The notes under the pieces: model-generated
What the model saw: the letters and a program-made list of their open reading frames with translations, nothing else
What the model was told of the DNA's origin: nothing
Database searches by the model: none
Made by a program: the position numbers and the translations under genes
Assembly (NCBI GenBank): GCA_027563935.2
Contig: CM050453.2
Coordinates: 62,294,018 to 62,358,017 of the forward strand
Source of the DNA: Costus lasius
Taxonomy: Eukaryota > Streptophyta > Magnoliopsida > Zingiberales > Costaceae
Length of the DNA: 64,000 bases
Direction: 5' to 3'
Part shown: in pieces, positions 45,272 through 56,816 of the stretch
Layout: every line of letters starts with the position of its first letter
Numbering within the stretch: position 1 is the stretch's first letter

Positions 45272-46965
45272 TGTTGGGGTATGCCCTTAAGGCTAATGTT
45301 TGAGGCCTTGGGAATGTAACAGTATCATGTATAAACTCTATGTTTATAAAGGCATGGTTGTTATTCAGTTTGTTACGTTATCTGCTGCAATAAGTGTACT
45401 TCTGAATAATGTCTCAAAGCTGTTCAGCTGGGCTGACATGCAGTAAAGTCCTTAGTCGAGATATCTTGGTGAACATGAGACAGCCTTGATATGGTTAAGA
45501 CTAATATGTGTTCTAATCTTATAGGATGCTTCGAGCATGGAATAAGATGTAGACTCATGGGTACATTGGATGTACTGGACAGACCCTACTAGGTTATTCA
45601 ATTGCTTGTCACAATGTGAATAATCCTTGATTGCAACAAGTGGCACATTTCCTCTGACTTGAGATCACTTGTGTTTTCTAAATGATGATTGTCATTGTTT
45701 TGAGGTAGTTCAATATCATTTGAAACATAATGATTATAGACTATCTTGGATGGTGAGCTTGAGTCAGGTTAGGGCACTAGTGATAGACAAAGGATTGCCG
45801 TCTCCTTGTTTAAGGAGTGTGATGTTCTAAAGGGGCCCCCTGGATGAGGTGATTGAGAAAAGAGTATGGCCATACCCAGGTGACAATGTTCATCTGATCT
45901 AATCATGCTCATCATATTGGAGCTACAAGCTTGACACGCTTGTCCAATAAGAACATCCAGTGGCAAAGGAAATATGCATGCCTTGTGAGTTGGATTCACA
46001 CTTGTGCTGTGGTTTGGGTGTAGTCTTGGAAGACTCTTTTCTTTATATCGGGAGACAGTGATGTGTTGCTAGATACCCCTCACTGATCGTGATAACGTGA
46101 GTTATCGTTACCGACATTTAAAGGAAACCCTCAGGGTCGCACAATTTGATGATATGGCTTACTTAAGTCAGATCGTGTGGACTGAATTGTTTAGGTTCAG
46201 TTTAAAGGGATTTAATCTCTGATTGTAAGTGAGATCTGGTCTGATCATGTTTGATTGATTAGGGCTTGAGATCAGTAAGCTTCGATCGAGAGAATGGATG
46301 CTAGATCGGTGAGATCAGCAGCATCAAGAGATCGACGGTCAGATCAAGAGCCTTAAGGTTTATTGTGGTCTGGACTGATTGCTTGGTTTATTTGGTTATT
46401 AAACCAAACCAAATTGAACCAGCTCATTGAGTGAGCGTGTGGTTCAAATTGAGAGGAGTTTGCGAAAGGGGTAAACCCATGATCGTATGTGAGTGAGTGG
46501 CTTTCTATTTTTAGAAAGCATGATCACATACGTGACCATCACTCACGTTCACGCCCTCATCTCTCGCTTCTCCTCCTCTCTCGTCGCCAACTTGAGTTTT
46601 TGGCTTGCACTCTCATGTGGTGAAGAGGTTGACGAAAAAGGAGAAGTGTAGACGAAAAAGAGGAAGTGTTCGGCCAAGCAAGGTGATCTTTCCCTTCCAT
46701 TCGACAACGACTTCTTGGAACCTTGCTAGCACAAGGAGCACCAAGAGAAGAGTAGGCGACATCAATTGTGTGCATCACCTTAGGAGAAGGAGCACTTGCG
46801 CCTTTCCTTCCAAGACACCATCTAAGCGATGGCAATGGTGAGAATCGTTTTTCATTGCAAGTTGAACATATTACATGCATAGATCCTTGAAACCCCTTCC
46901 GCTGCGTCAAAAATTTCATATGCGCCTATTAGGGTTTCGCCCTCCCCTTGTTTAGGGGACCTTCA
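45272..46965 (+). repeat. 5' LTR of element G (1694 bp)
   Basis: TGTTGGGG to GGGACCTTCA. It carries hairpin 46484-46532 (CTTTCTA/TAGAAAG inside CGTATGTGA/TCACATACG) and ATGGCAATG|GT at 46829-46839. Confidence 0.96.
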
Positions 46966-46967
46966 AT

Positions 46968-46979
46968 TGGTATCAGAGC
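46968..46979 (+). other. Primer-binding site of element G
   Basis: TGGTATCAGAGC two bases after the LTR end. Confidence 0.95.
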
Positions 46980-48787
46980 CAAGTTATTGCATGCTAATAT
47001 GTTTGCTTTCTTTGTGTGATCCTATGCAATGATCTATATGTTACATGCGCTAGTTGTGATAGGCGAATTTTACATGCTTGTTAGAGATGTTTTTGTTTCT
47101 CCTAGGCGCATGTTTTCTTGTTGGGGCATATGTATGTTTTCTCAAAACTTCTTATGACATGCGCGACTCATTATAGATCTAAGGCCCTGCATTAAACCCT
47201 TAGACGGGTTATTAGGGTTGAAGTCATCCCCTAGGTTAGATCCAGACAGTCTGATCAGACCATCTGACAGCCTTCATGGGTTGACCAGATAGCACCTGTG
47301 CGATAGCACTTGGTGGCTATAGGTCGACTGCAGACAGGCGTGTAGCGATGTCTGATTGAGACGACTAGAGAACACACATGAGTTAGGCCCGGGGTCACAC
47401 CCGCTTGCCAGAACTCATGAGGGTAGTTCGGCCCTGGCGCATGCATGGTTGACCTTTTGGTCGACTCAAGTCAGTTAGGACTTGGTGCATGCAAGGGCAG
47501 TGGATCTGACTAGGTTGGATGAGTGGATCCCTAGTAATGTACCGTTGTAAGGTTGTAAGGCAAATAAGGAAATTAAAATTGATGCCTATGGGGTTTTCGA
47601 AATTTAATTTTCATGATTGGATCACATGTTGATTGATGCCTATGTTTGTTTATTTATTCTTATGTGGGCTGCCCATGTTAAATGTGTGCTGTGCTGGGGC
47701 TTGCGAGCCTGGTTAAAATTTGTAAATTAATTTTTATTGTGATTTGTGCATCACATTGCATTTAATTTATAAAATGTAATTGACCTGCGAGTCAATCTTG
47801 TCTAGATAGATTAATTTGTAAATTAATCAGACAAGAGCACAGAGCACACTTGGCAGAGGCGCTTGCAGCAGAGGCTTGACCAAGTGGGAGGTCCAGGGTT
47901 CGACTCTGGGACCAGGCGCATTTTCCCTGGTAGGCGCACCTGAGCTGCAGTTGGCGCTTGGGCCCTGGGTTGGGCCAGATGAGCAGCAAAAGACCCATTA
48001 AGAAAAGCAAGTGAAGACTTAAGTTTATTTAAGGTCTTACTTAGGCTATGGGCTTTTACCACATAAGATCCATGCTTTCTTTTATTGTTTAAATAAGTAG
48101 AACAGCATGATTTATTTATCTTCTGCTATCACCATAGGAATTGCATGATAGTGAAGAAGATAAAAGACCGTTAAAATCCAACGCTAAAATATCAAGCTCG
48201 TATGCCTTCTGACGCGAAACCTCACTGTTCTGATTATCGTTGGAGCCGTGTTGTACCCACTCAGTGGGCACGTCCATCTATCTTCAGACGGTGCGGGATT
48301 ACACCTGCGTGTTACAGAGAAGGGATTTATCGCTTCTCGTTGCTCAGCATAGCACGTGGTGGTCCAGGGAGTAGGTCGGGTCAGCTTGACCATGTAGGCT
48401 ACATATGTGGCGCATATGGTAGCACATGGAGGCAGCCATCTGTGGGGTCAGAGACTGTGTTGTACCAACTCAGTTGGCACAGTCTGCTGGATTGCCCAGA
48501 TGATGGGGAATCGCACAGGTTGGCGATTGGCTAGGACAGCCTACCAGAAATTAGTGCTTGTACTCTCTGTGCATCTTATCTCGCCTAAGCGGGACGCGGA
48601 GACCAAGTATGAAATCTGGATCCCATCTCACTAAAAGAGTTCTACTCTTTCGGGCTGTTTTGCTGGATTTTTCAGCCAGATAAAATAGTGAGAAAAAGAA
48701 TCATTCTTAAGTCCTGAATTGATTCTTTACATTGATACTGACCTTGCTGTTCTTGCATTGTTGTAGATACCTGCAGCAACGAACACC
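46980..48787 (+). other. Untranslated leader of element G
   Basis: Colinear with D's leader. GATA-loop hairpin 47289-47320, tRNA-like segment 47848-47915 (B-box-like GGTTCGACTCT), H1 48242-48275, H2 48453-48484, H3 48579-48594, and an acceptor-like site ending at 48766. No protein-coding frame is supported. Confidence 0.75.
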
Positions 48788-51700
48788 ATGAGCTTCAATG
48801 TGCGATCCCTACTAGAAAGAGAGAAGTTTGCTGGGCCAAACTTCTCAGACTAGTTCGGACACCTTAAGATTGTTCTTAAGGCAGAGAGGAAACTGTATGT
48901 CCTCGAGACGGCGATACCGCCTCAGCCCGCTCCGAACGCCGCAAGGGCGGTTCGGGAAGCTTATGAAAAGCACGTCAATGATAGCATTGATGTCGCTTGC
49001 CTGATGCTAGCGTCTATGACGCCACCGCTGCAGCGTCAGCATGAGGATATGTCTGCAATAGACATGATAGCAAACCTCAAGATGCTATATGCTGCACAGG
49101 CGAGGACAGAACGCTATAATCTGACAAAGCTGTTCTTTCAGAGCAAACTGGCTGAAGGGAGCCTAGTGGGAGCTCACGTGCTCAAGATGATTGGGCACAA
49201 GGAGGCTCTAGAGAAACTGGGGCATACCATCAACCAGGAGCTTGCTGTAGACATTATTCTGTAGTCTCTCCCGCCCTCTTTCGATGCGTTCATCATTAAC
49301 TTTAATATGAACAAAATCGATTGTACTCCGGCAGAGCTGCTGAATATGCTCTTGACTACTGAGGAGACTCTGAAGGGAAAGCCTTCAACCTCTGTCTTAA
49401 TGGTTCCTTCTAGGAACAAGAAGAAGGGGAAGAAGGGCAAGGCCCCTGTCAAGAGTTACAGCAAGGCTCTGAAGCAAAAAGTCAAGCGGTCAAAGGAATA
49501 CAGATATTTCCACTGTGGCCAGCTGGGTCACTGGAAAAAGGACTGTAAAGTGCTCCAAGGAGACAAGAGGGGAAGCTTTGCTTCTGGCTCAGGTATATAC
49601 GTGACGGAAGTCATGGTTTCATCTTCTTCTATTTCATGGGTGTTGGACACTGCATGTGGAGTTCACATTTGTTCAAATGTACAGGAACTCAAGAGAAGAA
49701 GACAGGTGGGACAGCATGAGGTGGACCTACGAGTTGGAAACGGGGCACGGGTTGCTGCTGTTGCTGTAGGAGACTATTTCATCTCTTTGCCATCTGGGCT
49801 TGTATTAGAACTAAACAGTTGTTACTTTGTTCCCAGCATTACTAAGAATATTATCTCTATTCCTGCTCTTGCCAGGAAGGGATTTTCCTTTGAATGCAAT
49901 ATTTCAAAGTGTGTTTTATCTTTTGATAATATTGTTTATGCTACTGGTTCAATTAACAATGGGTTATTCATGTTGGACATGGAATGTTCTATACAAAATA
50001 TTGATATTAAGAAAGCCAAGTATGCTGATGACAGCACCTTGCTATGGCATAGTTGTTTAGGCCATATTAACAAGAAACGCATTAAGCGGTTGCATGATCA
50101 TGGACTGCTGGGATCATTCTCCTATGAGGAGATTGATACATGCAAGGCTTGTTTAATGGGTAAAATGACGAAGTCACCTTTTCCTAACAAAGGTCAAAGG
50201 GCTTCAGGTTTACTTGACCTTATACACAGTGATGTGTGTGGGCCATTTAGTAAACATGCCAGAGGTGGCTATCAGTACTTCATTACCTTTACTGATGATT
50301 TCAGTAGGTATGGGTATGTCTATCTGATGAGACATAAAAGTGAATCTTTTGACAAGTTCAAAGAGTTCAAGAATGAAGTACAGAATCAGCTTGGCCAAAA
50401 TATCAAGGCACTTCGTTCTGATCGAGGTGGAGAATACCTAAGTCATGCGTTTACTGACTATCTGAAGGAGTGTGGGATTATCTCACAGCTCACTCCGCCA
50501 GGAACACCGCAATGGAATGGTGTGTCCGATAGGAGAAATAGAACGTTACTTGATATGGTTCGTTCTATGATGAGTCAGGCTACTCTTCCATATTCCTTTT
50601 TGGGGATTTGCACTGGAAACAGCTGCAAAGGTACTAAACTGAGTGCCATCCAAGGCAGTTTCTAAGACGCCATATGAGTTATGGTATGGGAAACAGCCGA
50701 GCTTAACATTTATCAGGATCTGGGGCTGCGAGGCTTATGTCAAAAAGCTCGCCTCTGGGAAACTAGAGAGCAGATCTGACAAATGTATCTTTGTCGGTTA
50801 CCCTAAGGAAACTAAGGGTTATTATTTCTACGATCCCAAAGAGAACAAAGTATTTGTTGCTCGGACGGCCATATTTCTTGAGAAGGAGTTTCTTCTGCAA
50901 GAGGCCAGTGGGAGAGAAATAATGCTGGATGAGAATCCAGAGGAAGGACAAAGTAGTCAAGCACAGTTGGATGAGCCTGAGCCGGTGGAACAGGTTACTG
51001 AACAACCTGAGGCTCAGATATCACGGGAACCGCGAAGATCGGGAAGGATCCGTCGACAGCCTGAGCGCTATGACGGAGTCTACATCATTGATAATGATGA
51101 ACCCCTCACTTATGTGGATGCGGTCAGTGGACCAGAGTCAGCGAGATGGCTTGAAGCTATGCGCGCCGAGATGGACTCCATGTCAGATAACCAAGTCTGG
51201 GATTTGGTTGATCCGCCTCCGGGAGTAATCCCTATAGGCTGTAAATGGATCTTCAAGAAGAAGATTGACATGGATGGTAACGTGGTTACCTATAAAGGCA
51301 GGCTAGTTGCGAAAGGTTTCAAACAAATCTACGGGATAGATTATGATGAAACTTTCTCACCTGTAGCTATGTTTAAGTCTATTCGGATTCTTTTCGCGAT
51401 AGCTGCATATTATGATTATGAGATTTGGCAAATGGATGTGAAAATAGCTTTCCTGAATGGAAATCTGGATGAGGATGTGTATATGACACAACCAGAAGGT
51501 TTCACTAATCCATCAAATCGTCATAAGATATGCAAGTTAAAGAAGTCCATTTATGGACTTAAACAAGCATCTAGAAGCTGGAATATTCGTTTTGATGAAT
51601 CAATCTCTGAGTTTGGTTTCATCAAGAACGAGGATGACCCGTGTGTATATAAGAGGTTTAGTGGGAGCGTGATTACTTTCTTAGTCCTCTACGTCGATGA

Positions 51701-52673
51701 TATCTTGACCATTGGAAACGATATTCCTGAAATGCATGCGGTTAAGGCATGGTTAAGGAAGTGTTTCCAGATGAAAGATTTAGGAGAAGCAGCCTATGTA
51801 TTAGGTGTGAAGATCTACAGGGATAGATCTAAGAGGCTTCTCGGGCTGTGCCAGAGTACTTACATCGATAAAGTCCTAGAAAGATTTAATTTAGAGAACT
51901 CTAAAAGAGGATATCTTCCAGTCAGACATGGTCTGAATCTTTCGAAGAGTCAGTGTCCACAAACACAGACTGAGAAAGATGAAATGGACAATACGCCTTA
52001 TGCTTCGGCTATTGGGTCCATTATGTATGCGATGTTGTGTACTCGCCCAGACGTCGCTTACGGGTTAAGCATGACCAGTCGGTTCCAAAGTAATCCAGGT
52101 CAGGCACACTAGATTGCAGTCAAGAACATTTTAAAATATCTGCGGAGGACCAAAGATATGTTCTTGATATATGGTGGTCAGGAAGAACTCAGTATTGAAG
52201 GATATACTGACGCTTCATTCCAGTCTGACCAGGATGATTTCCGATCGCAATCAGGCTATGTTTTTAGCTTGAATGGAGGAGCAGTGGTGTGGAAGAGTTT
52301 TAAACAGTCAACTGTTGCTGATTCCACAACAGAAGCCGAGTATGTTGCAGCCTCGGAAGCATCCAAGGAGGCAGTGTGGATTCGTAAGTTCGTGAAAGAA
52401 CTTGGTGTTGTTCCTTCGAGTGCAGATCCTTTGGTTATCTTCTGTGATAACACTGGAGCAATCGCACAAGCAAAGGAACCACGGTCGCACCAGAAGTCCA
52501 AGCACATACAGAGACGGTTTCATTTGATCAGGGAGATCATTGATCGTGGCGAGATCAAAGTCTGCAAGGTACATACAGATGACAATCTGGCAGACCCGCT
52601 TACCAAGCCTCTGGCGCAGCAGAAGCATGAGAAGCACTGTAATAATATGGGTTTGAGATTTCTCAACCATTAG
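48788..52673 (+). pseudogene. Element G copia polyprotein, multiply broken
   Basis: Colinear with D and H but 3886 nt, one base longer. Stops: TAG 48851-48853 (TGG in relatives, codon 22), TAG 49262-49264 (CAG), TAG 52110-52112 (TGG). An extra T in the run near 50598-50603 shifts the frame inside integrase, giving a false end at 50665; the proper frame resumes before 50643. Missense damage hits key residues: the first Cys of the zinc knuckle is Tyr (YFHCGQLGHWKKDC), Arg in the HHCC finger is Cys (WHSCLGH), and the integrase catalytic Glu in SERRNR is Asp (SDRRNR). RT YVDDI and RNase H motifs persist. The natural stop is TAG at 52671-52673. Confidence 0.95.
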
Positions 52674-52693
52674 ATTAAGTGCAAGTGGGAGAT

Positions 52694-54387
52694 TGTTGGG
52701 GTATGCCCTTAAGGCTAATGTTTGAGGCCTTGGGAATGTAACAGTATCATGTATAAACTCTATGTTTATAAAGGCATGGTTGTTATTCAGTTTGTTACGT
52801 TATCTGCTGCAATAAGTGTACTTCTGAATAATGTCTCAAAGCTGTTCAGCTGGGCTGACATGCAGTAAAGTCCTTAGTCGAGATATCTTGGTGAACATGA
52901 GACAGCCTTGATATGGTTAAGACTAATATGTGTTCTAATCTTATAGGATGCTTCGAGCATGGAATAAGATGTAGACTCATGGGTACATTGGATGTACTGG
53001 ACAGACCCTACTAGGTTATTCAATTGCTTGTCACAATGTGAATAATCCTTGATTGCAACAAGTGGCACATTTCCTCTGACTTGAGATCACTTGTGTTTTC
53101 TAAATGATGATTGTCATTGTTTTGAGGTAGTTCAATATCATTTGAAACATAATGATTATAGACTATCTTGGATGGTGAGCTTGAGTCAGGTTAGGGCACT
53201 AGTGATAGACAAAGGATTGCCGTCTCCTTGTTTAAGGAGTGTGATGTTCTAAAGGGGCCCCCTGGATGAGGTGATTGAGAAAAGCGTATGGCCATACCCA
53301 GGTGACAATGTTCATCTGATCTAATCATGCTCATCATATTGGAGCTACAAGCTTGACACGCTTGTCCAATAAGAACATCCAGTGGCAAAGGAAATATGCA
53401 TGCCTTGTGAGTTGGATTCACACTTGTGCTGTGGTTTGGGTGTAGTCTTGGAAGACTCTTTTCTTTATATCGGGAGACAGTGATGTGTTGCTAGATACCC
53501 CTCACTGATCGTGATAACGTGAGTTATCGTTACCGACATTTAAAGGAAACCCTCAGGGTCGCACAATTTGATGATATGGCTTACTTAAGTCAGATCGTGT
53601 GGACTGAATTGTTTAGGTTCAGTTTAAAGGGATTTAATCTCTGATTGTAAGTGAGATCTGGTCTGATCATGTTTGATTGATTAGGGCTTGAGATCGGTAA
53701 GCTTCGATCGAGAGAATGGATGCTAGATCGGTGAGATCAGCAGCATCAAGAGATCGACGGTCAGATCAAGAGCCTTAGGGTTTATTGTGGTCTGGACTGA
53801 TTGCTTGGTTTATTTGGTTATTAAACCAAACCAAATTGAACCAGCTCATTGAGTGAGCGTGTGGTTCAAATTGAGAGGAGTTTGCGATAGGGGTAAACCC
53901 ATGATCGCATGTGAGTGAGTGGCTTTCTATTTTTAGAAAGCATGATCACATACGTGACCATCACTCACGTTCACGCCCTCATCTCTCGCTTCTCCTCCTC
54001 TCTCGTCGCCAACTTGAGTTTTTGGCTTGCACTCTCGTGTGGTGAAGAGGTTGACGAAAAAGGAGAAGTGTAGACGAAAAAGAGGAAGTGTTCGGCCAAG
54101 CAAGGTGATCTTTCCCTTCCATTCGACAACGACTTCTTGGAACCTTGCTAGCACAAGGAGCACCAAGAGAAGAGTAGGCGACATCAATTGTGTGCGTCAC
54201 CTTAGGAGAAGGAGCACTTGCGCCTTTCCTTCCAAGACACCATCTAAGCGATGGCAATGGTGAGAATCGTTTTTCATTGCAAGTTGAACATATTACATGC
54301 ATAGATCCTTGAAACCCCTTCCGCTGCGTCAAAAATTTCATATGCGCCTATTAGGGTTTCGCCCTCCCCTTGTTTAGGGGACTTTCA
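52694..54387 (+). repeat. 3' LTR of element G (1694 bp)
   Basis: TGTTGGGG to GGGACTTTCA, then CCCTT. Same length as the 5' LTR. Confidence 0.96.
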
Positions 54388-54392
54388 CCCTT

Positions 54393-54774
54393 CATATCAC
54401 AAATCTTTGATTCTAAGTTTCTCTCAGGAGCCTACAAGAGGCATACCGGTTGCCCTGCTTGCAATCCCTAACTTGCTAGGATAAGGGCAATCACCCAGTC
54501 CATGCCCTATCCCAACAAGTATCTCAAGATAGGTCTATCCTATTATGAGAGGAGAAATTTTCTCTTCCATGTATGGGTCTATCCCATCACAGGAAGAGAG
54601 CAAAGAACCACAAGAAGTTAATTAGAAGTAAGAAACAAGAGACCTACAATTTTTCTACTTAAAGAAAAACCATGCGCCAACATCTATGCAATATGCGAAA
54701 ATGTAGATATGGCATGTGAGCACGAAAAGCATGAAAGAACATCGTTCGAGGCTCGCAAGTAGCTCTGATACCAC
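54393..54774 (-). other. Element E leader near the PBS (minus strand)
   Basis: The remaining leader of E between G's insertion point and its 5' LTR. It ends with the reversed PBS at 54762-54773 (GCTCTGATACCA on the plus strand), one base from the LTR at 54775. No gene is seen. Confidence 0.85.
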
Positions 54775-55622
54775 TGTTGGGAAACCCCGGGGACATTTTA
54801 CAATTTTCAGAGTCATGGACATACATTTTACGCAGCGGAAGAATGTCCCCGAAACAAGCCGGTCCCAAAAACCCAGTGAAGATCTCTTGCGAGGGGGTCG
54901 ACACGATGTGATAGTAAGTACCTTTAAGCAATTAGAAGCCGATGTCGATGAAGGCGCCCAATTGTTCGCCCTCTACTGTCTAGCACATATGGATTCCTCA
55001 AGTTTTCTTCTTCCTCGCCCGGTGCTAGCCTCGAGAAGAAGATCCATGCCTTAGGAGAGTTCTCCTAGCAACTTGCGCCACCACCAAGATGTGATGCGCC
55101 AAGGAGATGGAAAGAGAAGGGAACGCCGCAAGCCTTCTTGTTCCTTTTTGCCAAGGAAAGGAAGAGGAGAAAGATGAAGCATGCTTGTGCCCTTGATGGA
55201 AGAAGAAGAGATCTAAGCTCTCCAAGCCGTCGCCCTCTAATGCTTCACGCCTCCAAGGAATTAGCATCATCAAGAGAGGGGGCGGCAAGGGCTTATTTAT
55301 AGGAGCAAGAGGCGGTTAGGGGAGAAAGGCAAGTGTTGACAATTAGGGCATGATTCTAGGAGATTATTTAATCAAATATACTGATTAAATCTCCACTCCC
55401 ATATGTGCCTAAGACTTGCCAAAGCAAGTATCAGCCATATGCGCCCATATCATGCCATATGAGGCATTAATCCCATCTATGCACCTAGACCTAGTCAAGG
55501 CAATATAATGGATTGCCTAATATGGCTTGGGCGCAAGTCCTAATCCAATTAGGACTCTAATTATGTTAATAATCAGCCCACAATTGTCAAACACAATCCA
55601 ATCAATTATCTTGGGTGATTTA
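54775..55622 (-). repeat. Start (plus-strand side) of E's 5' LTR, cut by element H
   Basis: TGTTGGGAAACCCC onward, matching 18199-19046 with about 22-24 substitutions. Interrupted at 55622 by element H; the remainder should follow H beyond the window and begin TTCAAATCC as in the 3' LTR at 19048. Confidence 0.92.
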
Positions 55623-56477
55623 TGTTGGGGTATGCCCTTAAGGCTAATGTTTGAGGCCTTGGGATTCTTTCCGTATCATGTATAAACTCTTATGTTTATA
55701 AAGGCAATGGTTGTTATTCAGTTTGTTACATTGTATGCTGCAATAAGTGTGCTTCTGAATAATGTCTCAAAGCTGTTCAGCTAGGCTGACATGCTGTAAT
55801 GTCCTTAGTCGAGATATCTTGGTGAATATGAGACAGCCTTGATATGATTGAGACTAATATGTGTTCTAATCTTATAGGATGCTTCGAGCATGGAATAAGA
55901 TGTAGACTCATGGGTACATTGGATGTACTGGACAGACCCTACTAGGATATTCGATTGCTTGTCACAATGTGAATAATCCTTGTTTGCGACAAGTGGCACA
56001 TGTCCTCTGACTTGAGATCACTTGTGTTTCTAAATGATGATTGTCATTGTTTTGAGGTAGTTCAATATCATTTGAAACATAATGGTTATAGACTATCTTG
56101 GATAATGATCATGAGTCAGGTTAGGGCACTAGTGATAGATATAGGATTGCCGTCTCCTTGATTGGAGTGTGATGTTCTAAAGGGGCCCCCCTGGATGAGA
56201 TGATTGAGAAAGTGTATGGCCATACCCAGGTGACTATGTTCATTTGATCTAATCATGCTCATCATATTGAAGCTACAGGCTTGACACGCTTGTCCAATAA
56301 GAATATCCAGTGGCAAAGGAAACATGTATGCCTAGTGAAGTGGATTCACACTTGTGCTATGGTTTGGGTGTAGTCTTGGAAGACTCTTTCCTTTATATCG
56401 GGAGACAGTGATGTGTTGCTAGATACCCCTCACTGATTGTGATAACGTAAGTTATCGTTACCGACATTTAAAGGAAA
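55623..56477 (+). repeat. Truncated 5' LTR of element H (855 bp)
   Basis: The LTR stops after TTTAAAGGAAA and jumps to TCAGAGACTGTG of the leader. Both parent sequences have GGAA at the junction, suggesting a microhomology deletion. About five substitutions separate it from the matching part of the 3' LTR. Confidence 0.93.
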
Positions 56478-56816
56478 TCAGAGACTGTGTTGTACCAACT
56501 CAGTTGGCACAGTCTGCTGGATTGCCCAGATGAAGGGGAATCGCACGGGTTGGCGATTGGCAGGGACTGCCTACCAGAAATTAGTGCTTGTACTCTCTAT
56601 GCATCTTATCTCGCCTGAGCGGGATGCGGAGACCAAGTATGAAATCTGGATCCCATCTCACTAAAAGAGTTTTACTCTTTCGGGCTGTTTTGCTGGATTT
56701 TTCAGCCAGATAAAATAGTGAGAAAAGAATCTTTCTTAAGTCCTGGATTGATTCTAAACATTGATACTGACCTTGCTGTTCTTGCATTGTTGTAGATTCC
56801 TGCAGCAACGAACACC
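56478..56816 (+). other. Residual leader of element H with H2 and H3
   Basis: It begins five bases before H2 (GACTGTG at 56483 to CACAGTC at 56514), keeps H3 (56609-56624) and the acceptor-like site (AG at 56794-56795, 21 nt before the ATG). PBS, H1 and the LTR donor are gone. Confidence 0.8.

Larger units (their letters stand above)
45272..54387 (+). mobile_element. Complete copia family 1 element G, nested in element E's leader
   Basis: LTRs 45272-46965 and 52694-54387 (1694 bp each), PBS 46968-46979, polyprotein region 48788-52673, polypurine tract 52677-52693. TSD CCCTT at 45267-45271 and 54388-54392. By eye about eight substitutions separate the LTRs. The coding region is the most damaged of the complete family-1 copies. 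Confidence 0.97.
18199..55622 (-). mobile_element. Copia family 2 element E (minus strand), host for D, F, G and H
   Basis: Its pieces are 18199-20296 (3' LTR), 20297-21115, 30152-32932, 43948-45271, 54393-54774 (internal) and 54775-55622 (start of 5' LTR, then H, then beyond the window). Orientation comes from the reversed polypurine tract (20297-20311), minus-strand pol pieces and a reversed PBS (54762-54773). Each gap is filled by a younger element flanked by matching 5-bp duplications, so E reassembles cleanly. Its own target copy on the left is probably GACTC (18194-18198) in element C. The available parts of its two LTRs differ at about 22-24 sites in 848 bp, so E is clearly older than its guests. 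Confidence 0.93.
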
